A stretch of 19,805 nucleotides of DNA from DASUXA01 sp036378155 (GCA_036378155.1 DASUXA010000085.1:1-19805); one strand, 5' to 3'. Positions 7,501 to 16,637 are shown, numbered from the stretch's first letter. Made by a program: numbers and translations. The notes: a model not told the origin generated them from the sequence alone.

Positions 7501-8142
7501 TTACCCGGCGGACCCGTCGCCGGCGCCGGTCGGCGAACCGTCGTCGCGATGCTCCTGGGTGGCGCGTACCAGCCCGAACACGGCGCGCACCAGCACGCCG
7601 ATGATCAGCAGGTCGAGCACCATCTGGACGGTCGCCGCGATGCGCGCCTCCTGGATCACCGGGGCGATGTCGCCGAAGCCGACCGTGGCGAACACGGTGA
7701 CCGTGAAGTACAGCGCGTCGGTGCGGGTCAGCGGCTCGGTGAAGGCGTGCTGGTGGGAATGGGCCATCTCGAAGTACGCGGCGGCGAACAGCAACAGGAA
7801 CAGCGGTATCGCGGTGCTCAGCCCCTCGACGGCGCGCAGCGCGGGATAGTCGGCACGCACGATCATCGCGATCTGCCACGCCAGGACCAGTCCGAACAGC
7901 AGCATTCCGCCGATCAGGGTGAGCAGCGACGACTCGAACGGTCGGTCCAGCGGCAGGACGTAGTACACGAAGATCAGGATGATCACGCTGAGTAGAGAGC
8001 GGGTCAACGACCGACCGACGAGCCGCCTGCGCCGCGCCCGGTCGAGCCCCTGCAGGTTGCCGGGTCGTTCGCTGGTGGGCGCGCGGCCTGCGCCGTCCGC
8101 CCCCTGGGTCGGGCGTCCGTCGGTGCGGCTCATGGTCGACAC
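7501..8142 (-). CDS. potassium-channel family membrane protein
   Basis: A 213-residue ion channel. After a basic, disordered N-terminus (ARRRRLVGRS near residues 36-45) come hydrophobic segments at about 50-65, 73-95 and 108-127, then a pore loop with selectivity filter TVGFGD (153-158), and a last membrane helix at about 169-193. The GFG filter is a common variant of GYG in K+ channels. There is no RCK or cyclic-nucleotide domain, so any gating signal is not visible. GTG 8142 is chosen because AAGGAG lies 10 bases before it; ATG 8133 is an in-frame alternative. The last residues are Gly/Ser/Asp-rich. The gene follows the VIT1-like gene on the same strand, with an 87-base gap. Confidence 0.88.
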   Translation of the reverse strand: MSTMSRTDGRPTQGADGAGRAPTSERPGNLQGLDRARRRRLVGRSLTRSLLSVIILIFVYYVLPLDRPFESSLLTLIGGMLLFGLVLAWQIAMIVRADYPALRAVEGLSTAIPLFLLLFAAAYFEMAHSHQHAFTEPLTRTDALYFTVTVFATVGFGDIAPVIQEARIAATVQMVLDLLIIGVLVRAVFGLVRATQEHRDDGSPTGAGDGSAG

Positions 8143-8173
8143 GCCATCCTGGCTCCTTCCCGCCACGACGATT

Positions 8174-8187
8174 GTCGACCGGTCGAC
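8174..8187. promoter_or_regulatory. 14-bp perfect palindrome upstream of the channel gene
   Basis: GTCGACCGGTCGAC is a perfect palindrome 32 bases before the channel start and 42 bases past the stop of the VIT1-like gene. It could be an operator for the channel or part of a terminator for the upstream gene. It is a candidate only. Confidence 0.3.
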
Positions 8188-8229
8188 GCCGCGCCCGGTG
8201 CGGAATCGGCGAGGCGGGAGGTCGGTCGG

Positions 8230-8952
8230 TCACACGGTGACGCCGACCAGGCGTCCGATCCCGTACGTGATCGCCATCGCGATCGCGCCGCCCGCCATGA
8301 CCCTCGCCATGGCGCGACCGTGTTCCGCCTGGCCGAGCCGGGCGCTGATCGACCCGGTCAGGGCGAGCGCCACCAGCACCGCGGCGACCGTGATCCAGAT
8401 GCGCATGCCGGCCGGCGGCAACACGATCGCCAGCAGTGGAAGCAGCGCGCCGACGGTGAACGACAGCGTCGAGGCCGCCGCCGCCATCCACGGGTTGACC
8501 AGGTCCTCGGGGTCGATGTTCAGTTCCGCCTCGGCGTGCGCGCGGAACGCGTCGTGTGCGGTGAGCTGTTCGGCGACCTCGCGGGCGAGATCACGGGTCA
8601 GCCCCTTGGACTCGTAGATGTCGGTGAGCTCGTCGAGTTCCGCTTCCGGTTCGGTGGCGAGTTCGTGGCGTTCGAGGCGGAGCATCGCCCGCTCGGTGTC
8701 CCGCTGCGTGGACACCGACACGTACTCGCCGACGCCCATCGACAACGCACCGGACACCAGCCCGGCGAGACCCGCGGTGACCAGCGCCGTCCTGCTGTCG
8801 GTGGCTCCCGCGACACCCATCACCAGCCCGGCGACGGACACGATGCCGTCGTTCGCGCCGAGCACCCCGGCCCGCAGCCAGTTGGTGCGCTGGGCGACAC
8901 CCGGCTGGTGCGGCTCCTCCTGCTGGGTGTACTCCTCCTCGACTTCCGCCAT
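8230..8952 (-). CDS. VIT1/CCC1-family Fe/Mn transporter
   Basis: A 240-residue integral membrane protein of the VIT1/CCC1 family, whose known members move Fe(II) or Mn(II) out of the cytosol. The first helix carries the family signature NWLRAGVLGANDGIVSVAGL (24-43). It is followed by SGALSMGVGEYVSVSTQRD (about 66-84) and then a Glu-rich cytosolic helical domain (ATEPEAELDELTDIYESKG), which in the family binds metal. Three C-terminal membrane helices complete the five-helix plan. The acidic N-terminus (MAEVEEEYTQQEE) is typical. ATG 8952 is preceded by a -10-like TAGGAT only six bases away, so the message may be leaderless. Iron versus manganese preference cannot be told from sequence. Confidence 0.92.
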   Translation of the reverse strand: MAEVEEEYTQQEEPHQPGVAQRTNWLRAGVLGANDGIVSVAGLVMGVAGATDSRTALVTAGLAGLVSGALSMGVGEYVSVSTQRDTERAMLRLERHELATEPEAELDELTDIYESKGLTRDLAREVAEQLTAHDAFRAHAEAELNIDPEDLVNPWMAAAASTLSFTVGALLPLLAIVLPPAGMRIWITVAAVLVALALTGSISARLGQAEHGRAMARVMAGGAIAMAITYGIGRLVGVTV

Positions 8953-8958
8953 TTCGCG

Positions 8959-8964
8959 ATCCTA
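8959..8964 (-). promoter_or_regulatory. candidate -10 box of a leaderless VIT1-like transcript
   Basis: Read on the minus strand, TAGGAT lies six bases before the ATG at 8952, the same layout as at the pirin gene. There is no Shine-Dalgarno at normal spacing and no clear -35 box. Confidence 0.4.
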
Positions 8965-9073
8965 TGGCTCGACCGTTGCGCCCTGCCCGCGGTGCACCCG
9001 GTTTCGACGCACCCGCGCCCGGCGCCGCATCCGATCGTGGCACGCCCCGCCGTCGGGCACGGCGCGCGGCGTG

Positions 9074-9093
9074 ACCGGGCTGATCGTCCCGGT
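9074..9093. promoter_or_regulatory. candidate DosR/DevR-like operator upstream of the acs-pdh operon
   Basis: ACCGGGCTGATCGTCCCGGT is an interrupted palindrome (ACCGGG/CCCGGT, 8-base centre) in the divergent gap, 98 bases before acsA. It matches 12 of 20 positions of the mycobacterial DosR consensus TTSGGGACTWWAGTCCCSAA. The right half GTCCCS fits fully, but the AC of the left half is absent. The regulatory meaning is inferred. The rest of the 8953-9191 gap shows no gene. Confidence 0.3.
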
Positions 9094-9191
9094 TGACGTG
9101 GCTTTCGCCCCTGTCCAGTCGTCGGCTGACGGCGTGACCGTCGAAGGGACACCGAGCGGGCGCGGGCGGTACATCGAGGGGGCGCGGGCGG

Positions 9192-10954
<1,763 letters not shown>

Positions 10955-10958
<4 letters not shown>

Positions 10959-11956
10959 CCAGCGCGCTGCGAGCCGGCGTCGCCGAACCGCTCGTCCACC
11001 GCCGTGAGCTGCTGTACCAGATGCTGCGGGTGCGCCGGTTCGAGGAACGCTGCGTCGAGCTGTACAGCGCCGCCAAGATCCGCGGCTTCCTGCACCTGTA
11101 CATCGGCGAGGAAGCCGTCGCGGTGGGCGTGATGGCGGCGTTGACCGAGGACGACTCGATCGTGACGACCTACCGGGAACACGGGCACGCGCTGGCGCGC
11201 GGGGTACCGGCGGAAGCGGTGATGGCCGAGATGTACGGCAAGGTCACCGGATGCAGCCGGGGACGGGGCGGGTCGATGCACCTGTTCGACAAGGCGACCC
11301 GGTTCTACGGCGGCAACGCCATCGTCGGCGGCGGGCTGCCGCTCGCCGTCGGGCTGGCGCTCGCCGACGCGATGCGCGGCAGGCAGGCGGTGACCGCGTG
11401 CTTCTTCGGCGACGGGGCGGTCGCCGAAGGCGAGTTCCACGAGTGCCTCAACCTCGCCTCGCTGTGGCGGCTGCCCGTGCTGTTCTGCTGCGAGAACAAC
11501 CTGTACGCGATGGGTACCGCGCTCAGCCGGGCGCAGGCGAACGTGGACCTGGCCGCCCGCGCCGGCTCGTACGGGCTGGCCGCCCACGCAGTCGACGGCA
11601 TGGACGTGCTGGCGGTCGAGGCAGCCGCGCGGCAGGCAGCCGCCGCCGTCCGGTCCGGCTCCGGACCCGCGTTCCTGGAGTTGCGCACGTACCGGTTCCG
11701 CGCGCATTCGATGTACGACCCGGACCGGTACCGGGACAAGGCGGAGATCGCCGAGTGGAAGCGGCGGGACCCGGTCGACCTGCTCGCCCAGCGCATGATC
11801 GCCGACCGCGAACTGACCCGGGGCGAACTCGCCGCGCTCGACGCCGACATCTCGTCCGCGCTGGACGCGGCGGTCGCCTCGGCGGAGGCGGCGCCCGTCG
11901 AACCGGTCGGCGACCTGACCCGCTACGTGTACAGCGACCCCGGGGGCACGCGATGA
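10955..11956 (+). CDS. pdhA: pyruvate/2-oxoacid dehydrogenase E1 alpha subunit
   Basis: A 333-residue thiamine-diphosphate-dependent E1-alpha. With E1-beta it decarboxylates a 2-oxoacid and reductively acylates the E2 lipoyl arm. The segments YREHGHALARGV (73-84), SRGRGGSMHLF (101-111) and YGGNAIVGGGLPLAVG (118-133) lead to the ThDP/Mg motif GDG (152-154), which ends with NN at 181-182. FRAHSMYDPDRYR near residue 250 is the usual HS-containing phosphorylation-loop region of the family. Pyruvate is the likely substrate, but the sequence does not exclude acetoin or other 2-oxoacids, and E1s of acetoin dehydrogenase look very similar. It overlaps acsA upstream and E1-beta downstream by 4 bases each, which points to translational coupling. 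Confidence 0.93.
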
Positions 11957-12927
11957 CCACGATCACGTACCGGGAGGCGATGCGCGCGGCGATGCGTGAC
12001 GCGTTGCGCCGCGACGACCGCGTGTTCCTGATGGGGGAGGACGTGGGCCGGTACGGCGGCTGCTTCGGGGTCAGCCTCGGGCTGCTGGAGGAGTTCGGTC
12101 CGGACCGGATCCGGGACACCCCGCTGTCCGAGTCGGCGTTCGTCGGCGCGGGTATCGGCGCCGCCCTCGGCGGGATGCGACCCATCGTCGAGATCATGAC
12201 GGTCAACTTCAGCCTGCTCGCGCTGGACCAGATCATGAACAACGCGGCGACGCTGCTGCACATGTCGGGCGGGCAGTTCCCGGTACCGCTGGTGATCCGG
12301 ATGACCACCGGTGCGGGGCGGCAACTCGCCGCGCAGCACTCGCACAGCCTCGAAGGTTGGTACGCGCACATCCCCGGGCTGCGCATCCTCGCCCCGGCGA
12401 CGGTGGAGGACGCGCGAGGCATGCTGTGGACGGCGCTGCTCGACCCGGACCCGGTGTTGATCTTCGAGCACGGGTCGCTGTACAACCTGAGCGGGGAACT
12501 GGGCGACGACGCCGGGTCGGTGGAGATCGCCCACGCGGCGGTGCGCCGCCCGGGGCGGGACGTCACGCTGGTCAGCTACGGCGGCACGATGGGTACCGCG
12601 ATGACCGCCGCCGACCAGCTCGCCGGGCAGGGCATCGACGCAGAGGTCGTGGACCTGCGGGTACTGCGACCGCTGGACGAGGCGACCGTGATTGACTCGG
12701 TCCGGCGTACCCACCGGCTGGTGGTGATCGACGAGGGTTGGCGTTCCGGAAGCCTGTCCGCCGAGGTCGCCGCGCGCGTGGTGGAGCAGGCGTTCTACGA
12801 GCTGGACGCGCCGATCGCGCGGGTCTGCTCGGCAGAGGTACCGATGCCGTACGCCCGGCACCTCGAACAGGCGGCGCTGCCCCAGTCGGCGACGGTGGTG
12901 AACGCCGTACACGAAATGGTGGGCTGA
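11953..12927 (+). CDS. pdhB: pyruvate/2-oxoacid dehydrogenase E1 beta subunit
   Basis: A 324-residue transketolase-like E1-beta partner. E29 in MGEDVGRYGGCFGVS is the Glu that activates the thiamine ring. DTPLSESAFVGAGIGAA, EIMTVNFSLLALDQIMNNAA and GAGRQLAAQHSHSLEGWYAH are the expected subunit-interface and active-site segments. The C-terminal transketolase domain carries LVSYGGTMGTAM and DLRVLRPLDEATV. The QHSHSLEGWYAHIPGL segment fits pyruvate and acetoin type E1-beta. ATG 11953 overlaps the E1-alpha stop, and the stop is one base before the E2 start. Nothing looks truncated. Confidence 0.93.
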   Translation: MTTITYREAMRAAMRDALRRDDRVFLMGEDVGRYGGCFGVSLGLLEEFGPDRIRDTPLSESAFVGAGIGAALGGMRPIVEIMTVNFSLLALDQIMNNAATLLHMSGGQFPVPLVIRMTTGAGRQLAAQHSHSLEGWYAHIPGLRILAPATVEDARGMLWTALLDPDPVLIFEHGSLYNLSGELGDDAGSVEIAHAAVRRPGRDVTLVSYGGTMGTAMTAADQLAGQGIDAEVVDLRVLRPLDEATVIDSVRRTHRLVVIDEGWRSGSLSAEVAARVVEQAFYELDAPIARVCSAEVPMPYARHLEQAALPQSATVVNAVHEMVG

Positions 12928-12928
12928 G

Positions 12929-14377
12929 ATGGCCGAGTTCCGGATGCCGTCGCTCGGCGCCGACATGGACGAGGGCACCCTGCTGGAGTGGCTGGTACAC
13001 CCCGGCGACCCGGTCCACAAGGGAGACATCGTCGCCGTGGTCGACACCGCGAAGGCAGCGGTCGAGGTCGAGTGCTTCGACAGCGGCGTGGTCGAGCAGT
13101 TGCTGGTCGAGCCGGGCACCCGGGTCCCGGTCGGTACCGTGCTCGCCACGATCGCACCGCCCGGCACGCCTGTCGCCCCGTCACCCGCCCCCGCCGTGGC
13201 GTCACCCGCGCCCGTCGCGCCGTCACCCGCGCCGGTCGCGCCGTCACCCGCGCCGGTGCCGTCGCCCACCCCCGACGCGCCGGTCACCTCGCCGCTGATC
13301 CGGCACCTGATCGCCGAACGCCACCTGGACCGGAACGCGCTGCACGGTACCGGTCCCGGCGGGCGGATCACCCACGCCGACCTGGACCGCGCCGCCGCGA
13401 CGACGCCCCCTTCCGCCCCGCCGACGGCACCCGCCGCGCCTGAAGCGCCGCCTCCCGCGACCCCCGCTGGGGCGTCCCCGCCACCCGCCGCGCCGTCCCC
13501 GGTGCGGGCGTCGCCGCTGGCTCGCCGGCTCGCCGCGGAACTCGGCGTCGACCTGGCTACCGTGACCGGTACCGGTCCGCACGGCGCGATCGACGCCGAC
13601 GACGTCCGCGCCGCCGCGTCGACCGGCGCGCCCCCGACCGCCGAGCCAACGCCGTCCCGCGCGCCGACCGAGGCTGCCCCGGTCGGACCGGCTCCGGTCG
13701 GACATCCGCCGCGCGGCGCGGACATGCGCGCCGCGATCGCCGCGCTGATGGCGCGTTCGAAGCGGGAGATCCCGCACTACTACCTGACGGAGACGGTCGA
13801 CCTGGGCGCGGCGCTGACCTGGATGCGCGACCGCAACCGGGAACTGCCCGTGTCGCGGCGGCTGGTACCGGCTGCCCTGCTGCTCAAGGCGGCGGCTCGG
13901 GCGGCGGTGGCGGTACCGCAGCTCAACGGCTTCTGGCTGGACGGACAATTCACCGCGGGCAGCGCCGTACACCTCGGGGTGGCTGTGTCGCTGCGCGGCG
14001 GCGGTCTGGTCGCCCCGGCGATCCACGACGCAGCCGACCTTCCGCTCGACGAATTGATGGCGCGGCTGAAGGACCTGGTTGCGCGGGCGCGTGCCGGGCG
14101 ACTGCGCCGGGCTGAACTGTCCGATCCCACCATCACCGTGTCCAACCTGGGCGAACAAGGTGCCGAATCGATCCTCGGCGTGATCTATCCGCCGCAGGTG
14201 GCACTGGTCGGGTTCGGTCGGATCGTGGACCGCCCGTGGGCGGTGGACGGGCTGATCGGGGTACGCCCGGTCGTCACCGCCAGCCTGTCCGGCGACCATC
14301 GCGCCACCGACGGCGCGACCGGCGCCCGGTACCTGCAGACGATGGCGCACCTACTGGCCACACCGGAGGAACTGTGA
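12929..14377 (+). CDS. pdhC: dihydrolipoyl acyltransferase (E2) with two subunit-binding domains
   Basis: A 482-residue E2 core enzyme that carries acyl groups on lipoate from E1 to CoA. Domain order: one lipoyl domain (1-76) with lipoyl-lysine K42 in DTAKAAVEV; a Pro/Ala linker with VAPSPAP repeats (about 82-118); a first peripheral subunit-binding domain (121-157, SPLIRHLIAE...GTGPGGRITHADL); a second Pro/Ala linker; a second subunit-binding domain (195-230, SPLARRLAAE...GTGPHGAIDADDV); and the acyltransferase domain (262-482). The last holds active-site H457 and D461 in DHRATDGATG. Most E2s have a single subunit-binding domain. ATG 12929 follows the E1-beta stop after one base. The stop overlaps the GTG of the ACP gene. 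The name assumes pyruvate as substrate. Confidence 0.93.
   Translation: MAEFRMPSLGADMDEGTLLEWLVHPGDPVHKGDIVAVVDTAKAAVEVECFDSGVVEQLLVEPGTRVPVGTVLATIAPPGTPVAPSPAPAVASPAPVAPSPAPVAPSPAPVPSPTPDAPVTSPLIRHLIAERHLDRNALHGTGPGGRITHADLDRAAATTPPSAPPTAPAAPEAPPPATPAGASPPPAAPSPVRASPLARRLAAELGVDLATVTGTGPHGAIDADDVRAAASTGAPPTAEPTPSRAPTEAAPVGPAPVGHPPRGADMRAAIAALMARSKREIPHYYLTETVDLGAALTWMRDRNRELPVSRRLVPAALLLKAAARAAVAVPQLNGFWLDGQFTAGSAVHLGVAVSLRGGGLVAPAIHDAADLPLDELMARLKDLVARARAGRLRRAELSDPTITVSNLGEQGAESILGVIYPPQVALVGFGRIVDRPWAVDGLIGVRPVVTASLSGDHRATDGATGARYLQTMAHLLATPEEL
13171..13260 (+). repeat. 21-bp imperfect tandem repeat coding VAPSPAP
   Basis: Units of GTCGCGCCGTCACCCGCGCCG recur about four times with small differences inside the first E2 linker and code for repeated VAPSPAP. 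Such Ala/Pro repeats form the flexible swinging arm of E2 proteins and change in copy number easily. Confidence 0.7.
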
Positions 14378-14610
14378 ACACTGCCGACGCCGACCGTCTC
14401 GTTCGTACCGCCCTGCGCGAGGTCGCGCCGGACGCGGACCTGTCCCGCCTGCGCCCGGACGCCGACCTGCGCGACGCGCTGACCCTCGATTCGCTGGACT
14501 TCCTGCGGTTGGTCGAACTGCTCAGCGAGGGCAGCGGCAAACGTATCGACGAGGAGGACTATCCGAAGCTCGGCACGTTCTCCGACGCGGTCGGGTACCT
14601 GTCGTCGTGA
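14374..14610 (+). CDS. acyl carrier protein
   Basis: A 78-residue acidic acyl carrier protein. The phosphopantetheine attachment Ser is S40 in LTLDSLDFLRLVELL, the classic DSL motif, with the expected helix II after it and acidic helix I before it. The length is that of a free-standing type II ACP. GTG 14374 overlaps the E2 stop (GTGA) and has CCGGAGGA just before it, so it is translated in coupling with E2. It is the last gene before a strong terminator. Free ACPs normally sit with fatty-acid or polyketide genes, and none is visible in this window. The role is unknown; as a carrier it could accept an acyl group from the E2 or the AMP ligase encoded upstream. Family call is secure and partner is inferred. 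Confidence 0.93.
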   Translation: MNTADADRLVRTALREVAPDADLSRLRPDADLRDALTLDSLDFLRLVELLSEGSGKRIDEEDYPKLGTFSDAVGYLSS

Positions 14611-14640
14611 CCGCCGGCTGCCCCGGCGCACGTTCTGAAC

Positions 14641-14687
14641 AGGCGTGCCACGCCCGGATGCCGGTACACCCCGGGCGTGGCACGCCT
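14641..14687. terminator. bidirectional terminator between convergent genes
   Basis: Arms 14641-14657 and 14671-14687 form a perfect 17-bp stem (AGGCGTGCCACGCCCGG and its complement) with a 13-base loop. It lies 30 bases after the ACP stop and 24 bases past the stop of the convergent gene, so it can end transcription from both sides. Confidence 0.88.
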
Positions 14688-14711
14688 TGCCGCGCTGGTC
14701 AGCGTCGGCGA

Positions 14712-15065
14712 CTAGTCGGTGTCCAGGTTCTGTTCGGCGGCGGACGCCAGCCCGTACGCCCGCAGCAGTTTGCCGGCGGCCGACGCGATCCGCGCGCCGC
14801 CGACGACCGGCGCGATCGCCACCAGCGCGCCCTGCGCGTCTTCGAGAGTGACCCCGGCATCCGCGGCCGCGCCGAGGTTGACCAGGTACGACACGGGCGC
14901 GGCGTCCATCGCGACCAGAGCCGCGAGCCGCACCATGTGGTACGTCCGTCCGTCCAGACCGGAGTTCTCCAGCGTGTCCAGGTGCATCGCGGCGACCTGT
15001 TCGAGGACGGGTGCTTCGCCGTGCGCGATGCTGGACAGCCGGTCCTGAGTGTCTCCCGTCGTCAT
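14712..15065 (-). CDS. carboxymuconolactone decarboxylase-fold protein without cysteines
   Basis: A 117-residue all-alpha protein of the carboxymuconolactone decarboxylase (CMD)/AhpD-like superfamily. The conserved stretch TYHMVRLAALVAMDAAPVSYLVNLGAAADAGVTLEDAQGALVAIAPVVGGARI (residues 42-94) covers the core helices. It has no cysteine at all, so it cannot be a CxxC peroxidase/reductase like AhpD. It belongs to a common actinobacterial branch of unknown function. ATG 15065 has a strong GAGGAGG seven bases upstream, so the much longer open frame beyond it is not used. A palindrome (15084-15103) sits just upstream of that site. The gene converges on the acs-pdh operon. Confidence 0.88.
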   Translation of the reverse strand: MTTGDTQDRLSSIAHGEAPVLEQVAAMHLDTLENSGLDGRTYHMVRLAALVAMDAAPVSYLVNLGAAADAGVTLEDAQGALVAIAPVVGGARIASAAGKLLRAYGLASAAEQNLDTD

Positions 15066-15083
15066 GGGTGTACCTCCTCGGGT

Positions 15084-15103
15084 GTTGGGTGGATGCACCC
15101 AAC
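15084..15103. promoter_or_regulatory. palindromic candidate operator of the CMD gene
   Basis: GTTGGGTGGATGCACCCAAC has perfect 8-base arms around a 4-base centre and starts 18 bases upstream of the ATG at 15065, next to its ribosome binding site. GTGACC recurs nearby at about 15104, 15113 and 15141. The size and symmetry suit a dimeric repressor such as a TetR- or MarR-type protein, but no regulator gene is nearby. It could also act as an mRNA hairpin in the leader. Confidence 0.55.
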
Positions 15104-15148
15104 GTGACCGAGGTGACCACCGAACGCATCGCCCGTGGAGGGTGACCG

Positions 15149-16483
15149 TCAGCCGTCCGCGTCGGTTGGCGACAGGTACCGCGTGAACCAGTCCCGCGCC
15201 AGTTCCGCCGCGCGCGTCAGCGTCCCCGGCTCCTCGAACAGGTGCGTCGCCCCCGGTACCACGGCGAGGTCGGCGGGACAGTCCAGCCGCGCCAGGGCGG
15301 CCCGGTTGAGCTCGAGTACCTCGACGTCGTCGCCGCCCACGATGAGCAGGGTGGGCGCCGCCACCGACGGCAGCCGGTCCCCGGCGAGGTCCGGGCGACC
15401 GCCTCGCGACACCACCGCCGCGATGTCCGAGCCCGGCTCGGCGGCCGCCCACAGCGCCGCCCCGGCGCCGGTACTCGCACCGAACAGCCCGACCCGGACC
15501 GAGGCGTCGACCCGACCGCGCAGCCACCCGGTCGCCCCGGTCAGCCGGTCGGCGAGCAGTCCGATGTCGAACACGTTCCGCCGGTCCCCTTCCTCCTCCG
15601 AGGTGAGCAGGTCGAACAGCAGCGTGCCGAGCCCGGCTGAGGCGAGCACGTCGGCGACGTACCGGTTGCGTGGGCTGTGCCGGCTGCTCCCGCTGCCGTG
15701 CGCGAAGACCACGACACCGGTGGCGTCCGGCGGCACGGTGAGGTGGCCCGGCAGGCGTACCGGACCCGCCTCGACCACGACCTCCCGGTCGACCGGCGGT
15801 CGGCGTCGCTCGCCCGACCCGGCGTCCCCGGACACGACCTGGTGGAGCATGCGGGCGTTCTCGTCCAGCAGGGATGCGACTTCGCCGTCGGACACCGCGC
15901 CGAAGTCGTCGTACCACTGACCGACCGCGGCGAAGCCGCGCGGCGCCTCCAGACAGACCACTTCCGTGTCACCCCGACGCAGCGCGGGCAGCGAATCCGG
16001 AGCCGCGACCGGTACCGCGAGGATCACCCGGCGCGCGCCCGCCGCCCACACCACCTGGCATGCCGCCTGCGCGGTCGCGCCGGTCGCGACGCCGTCGTCG
16101 ACCACGATCACGGTCCGGTCGGTCAGGTCGGTACCGGACCGACCGTCGCGCAGCCGAGCCGCCGCGGCAGCCAACCGCTCGGACTCGGCGCGCTCCACCG
16201 CGGCGAGTTCGTCGTCGGACACCCGCGCCCCGGCGAGCACCACGTCGTTCAGCACCCGCACCCCGCCTTCGCCGATGGCTCCCATGGCGAGCTCCGGCTG
16301 ACCGGGTACACCCAGTTTGCGGACCAGGATCACGTCCAACGGGGCGGACAGCGCGCGCGCCACTTCGGCGGCGACCGGCACACCGCCGCGAGGCAGTCCG
16401 ACCACCACGACATCCGGACCGCGCAGCGGGGCGAGCGGGCGGGCGAGTCGGCGACCGGCGTCCGTGCGATCTTTGAATGGCAT
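15149..16483 (-). CDS. phosphoribosyltransferase - alpha/beta hydrolase fusion protein
   Basis: A 444-residue two-domain protein. Residues 1-215 are a type I phosphoribosyltransferase fold with VGLPRGGVPVAAEVA (28-42), VRKLGVPGQPELAMGAI (54-70) and the PRPP loop VVDDGVATGAT (127-137). Residues 232-444 are a dienelactone-hydrolase-like alpha/beta hydrolase with oxyanion HGSGSSRHSPRNR (262-274), nucleophile S337 in FGASTGAG, acid D385 or D386 in VGGDD, and catalytic H414 in GATHLFEEPG. A Gly/Arg/Pro linker joins them. The natural reaction is unknown. In Mycobacterium tuberculosis, PRTase-domain proteins including one fused to an erythromycin-esterase-like domain belong to the DosR dormancy set. 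ATG 16483 is chosen because GGAGGAGG lies 6 bases upstream. It is followed downstream by the CMD gene. Confidence 0.92.
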   Translation of the reverse strand: MPFKDRTDAGRRLARPLAPLRGPDVVVVGLPRGGVPVAAEVARALSAPLDVILVRKLGVPGQPELAMGAIGEGGVRVLNDVVLAGARVSDDELAAVERAESERLAAAAARLRDGRSGTDLTDRTVIVVDDGVATGATAQAACQVVWAAGARRVILAVPVAAPDSLPALRRGDTEVVCLEAPRGFAAVGQWYDDFGAVSDGEVASLLDENARMLHQVVSGDAGSGERRRPPVDREVVVEAGPVRLPGHLTVPPDATGVVVFAHGSGSSRHSPRNRYVADVLASAGLGTLLFDLLTSEEEGDRRNVFDIGLLADRLTGATGWLRGRVDASVRVGLFGASTGAGAALWAAAEPGSDIAAVVSRGGRPDLAGDRLPSVAAPTLLIVGGDDVEVLELNRAALARLDCPADLAVVPGATHLFEEPGTLTRAAELARDWFTRYLSPTDADG

Positions 16484-16605
16484 GCCGTACCTCCTCCCTC
16501 TCGCCATCCTGGCGGCGGGGCTGGCGGCATGTTCCGTCGATGGCTCAGCTTGTCACACTCGGCGCGCCGGTGCGGTCGTTCGGTACCGGTCGCGGACCTC
16601 AGCCC

Positions 16606-16637
16606 GGCCCGGTCCTTGGTCGGCCCGGTCCTTGGTC
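16606..16637. repeat. 16-bp perfect tandem duplication
   Basis: GGCCCGGTCCTTGGTC occurs twice back to back (16606-16621 and 16622-16637) and is followed by GGC. It sits in the 185-base gap between the start of the PRTase-hydrolase gene and the end of the alpha-glucosidase gene. It is probably a replication slippage event; no gene is seen in this gap. Confidence 0.8.

Noticed and set aside
7403..7849. 148-residue plus-strand gene starting MLHDEFDEIDP.
   Set aside because: About three quarters of it is the antisense of the K+ channel gene and reads as shadow; only the first 33 residues remain of interest and are reported as a finding.
14712..15065. AhpD-type alkylhydroperoxide reductase.
   Set aside because: The CxxC motif is missing and the protein has no cysteine.
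14712..15917. 401-residue version of the CMD protein with a long N-terminal extension.
   Set aside because: Only the last 117 residues match the family, a strong ribosome binding site precedes ATG 15065, and the extension is antisense-like low-complexity sequence out of frame with the PRTase-hydrolase gene.
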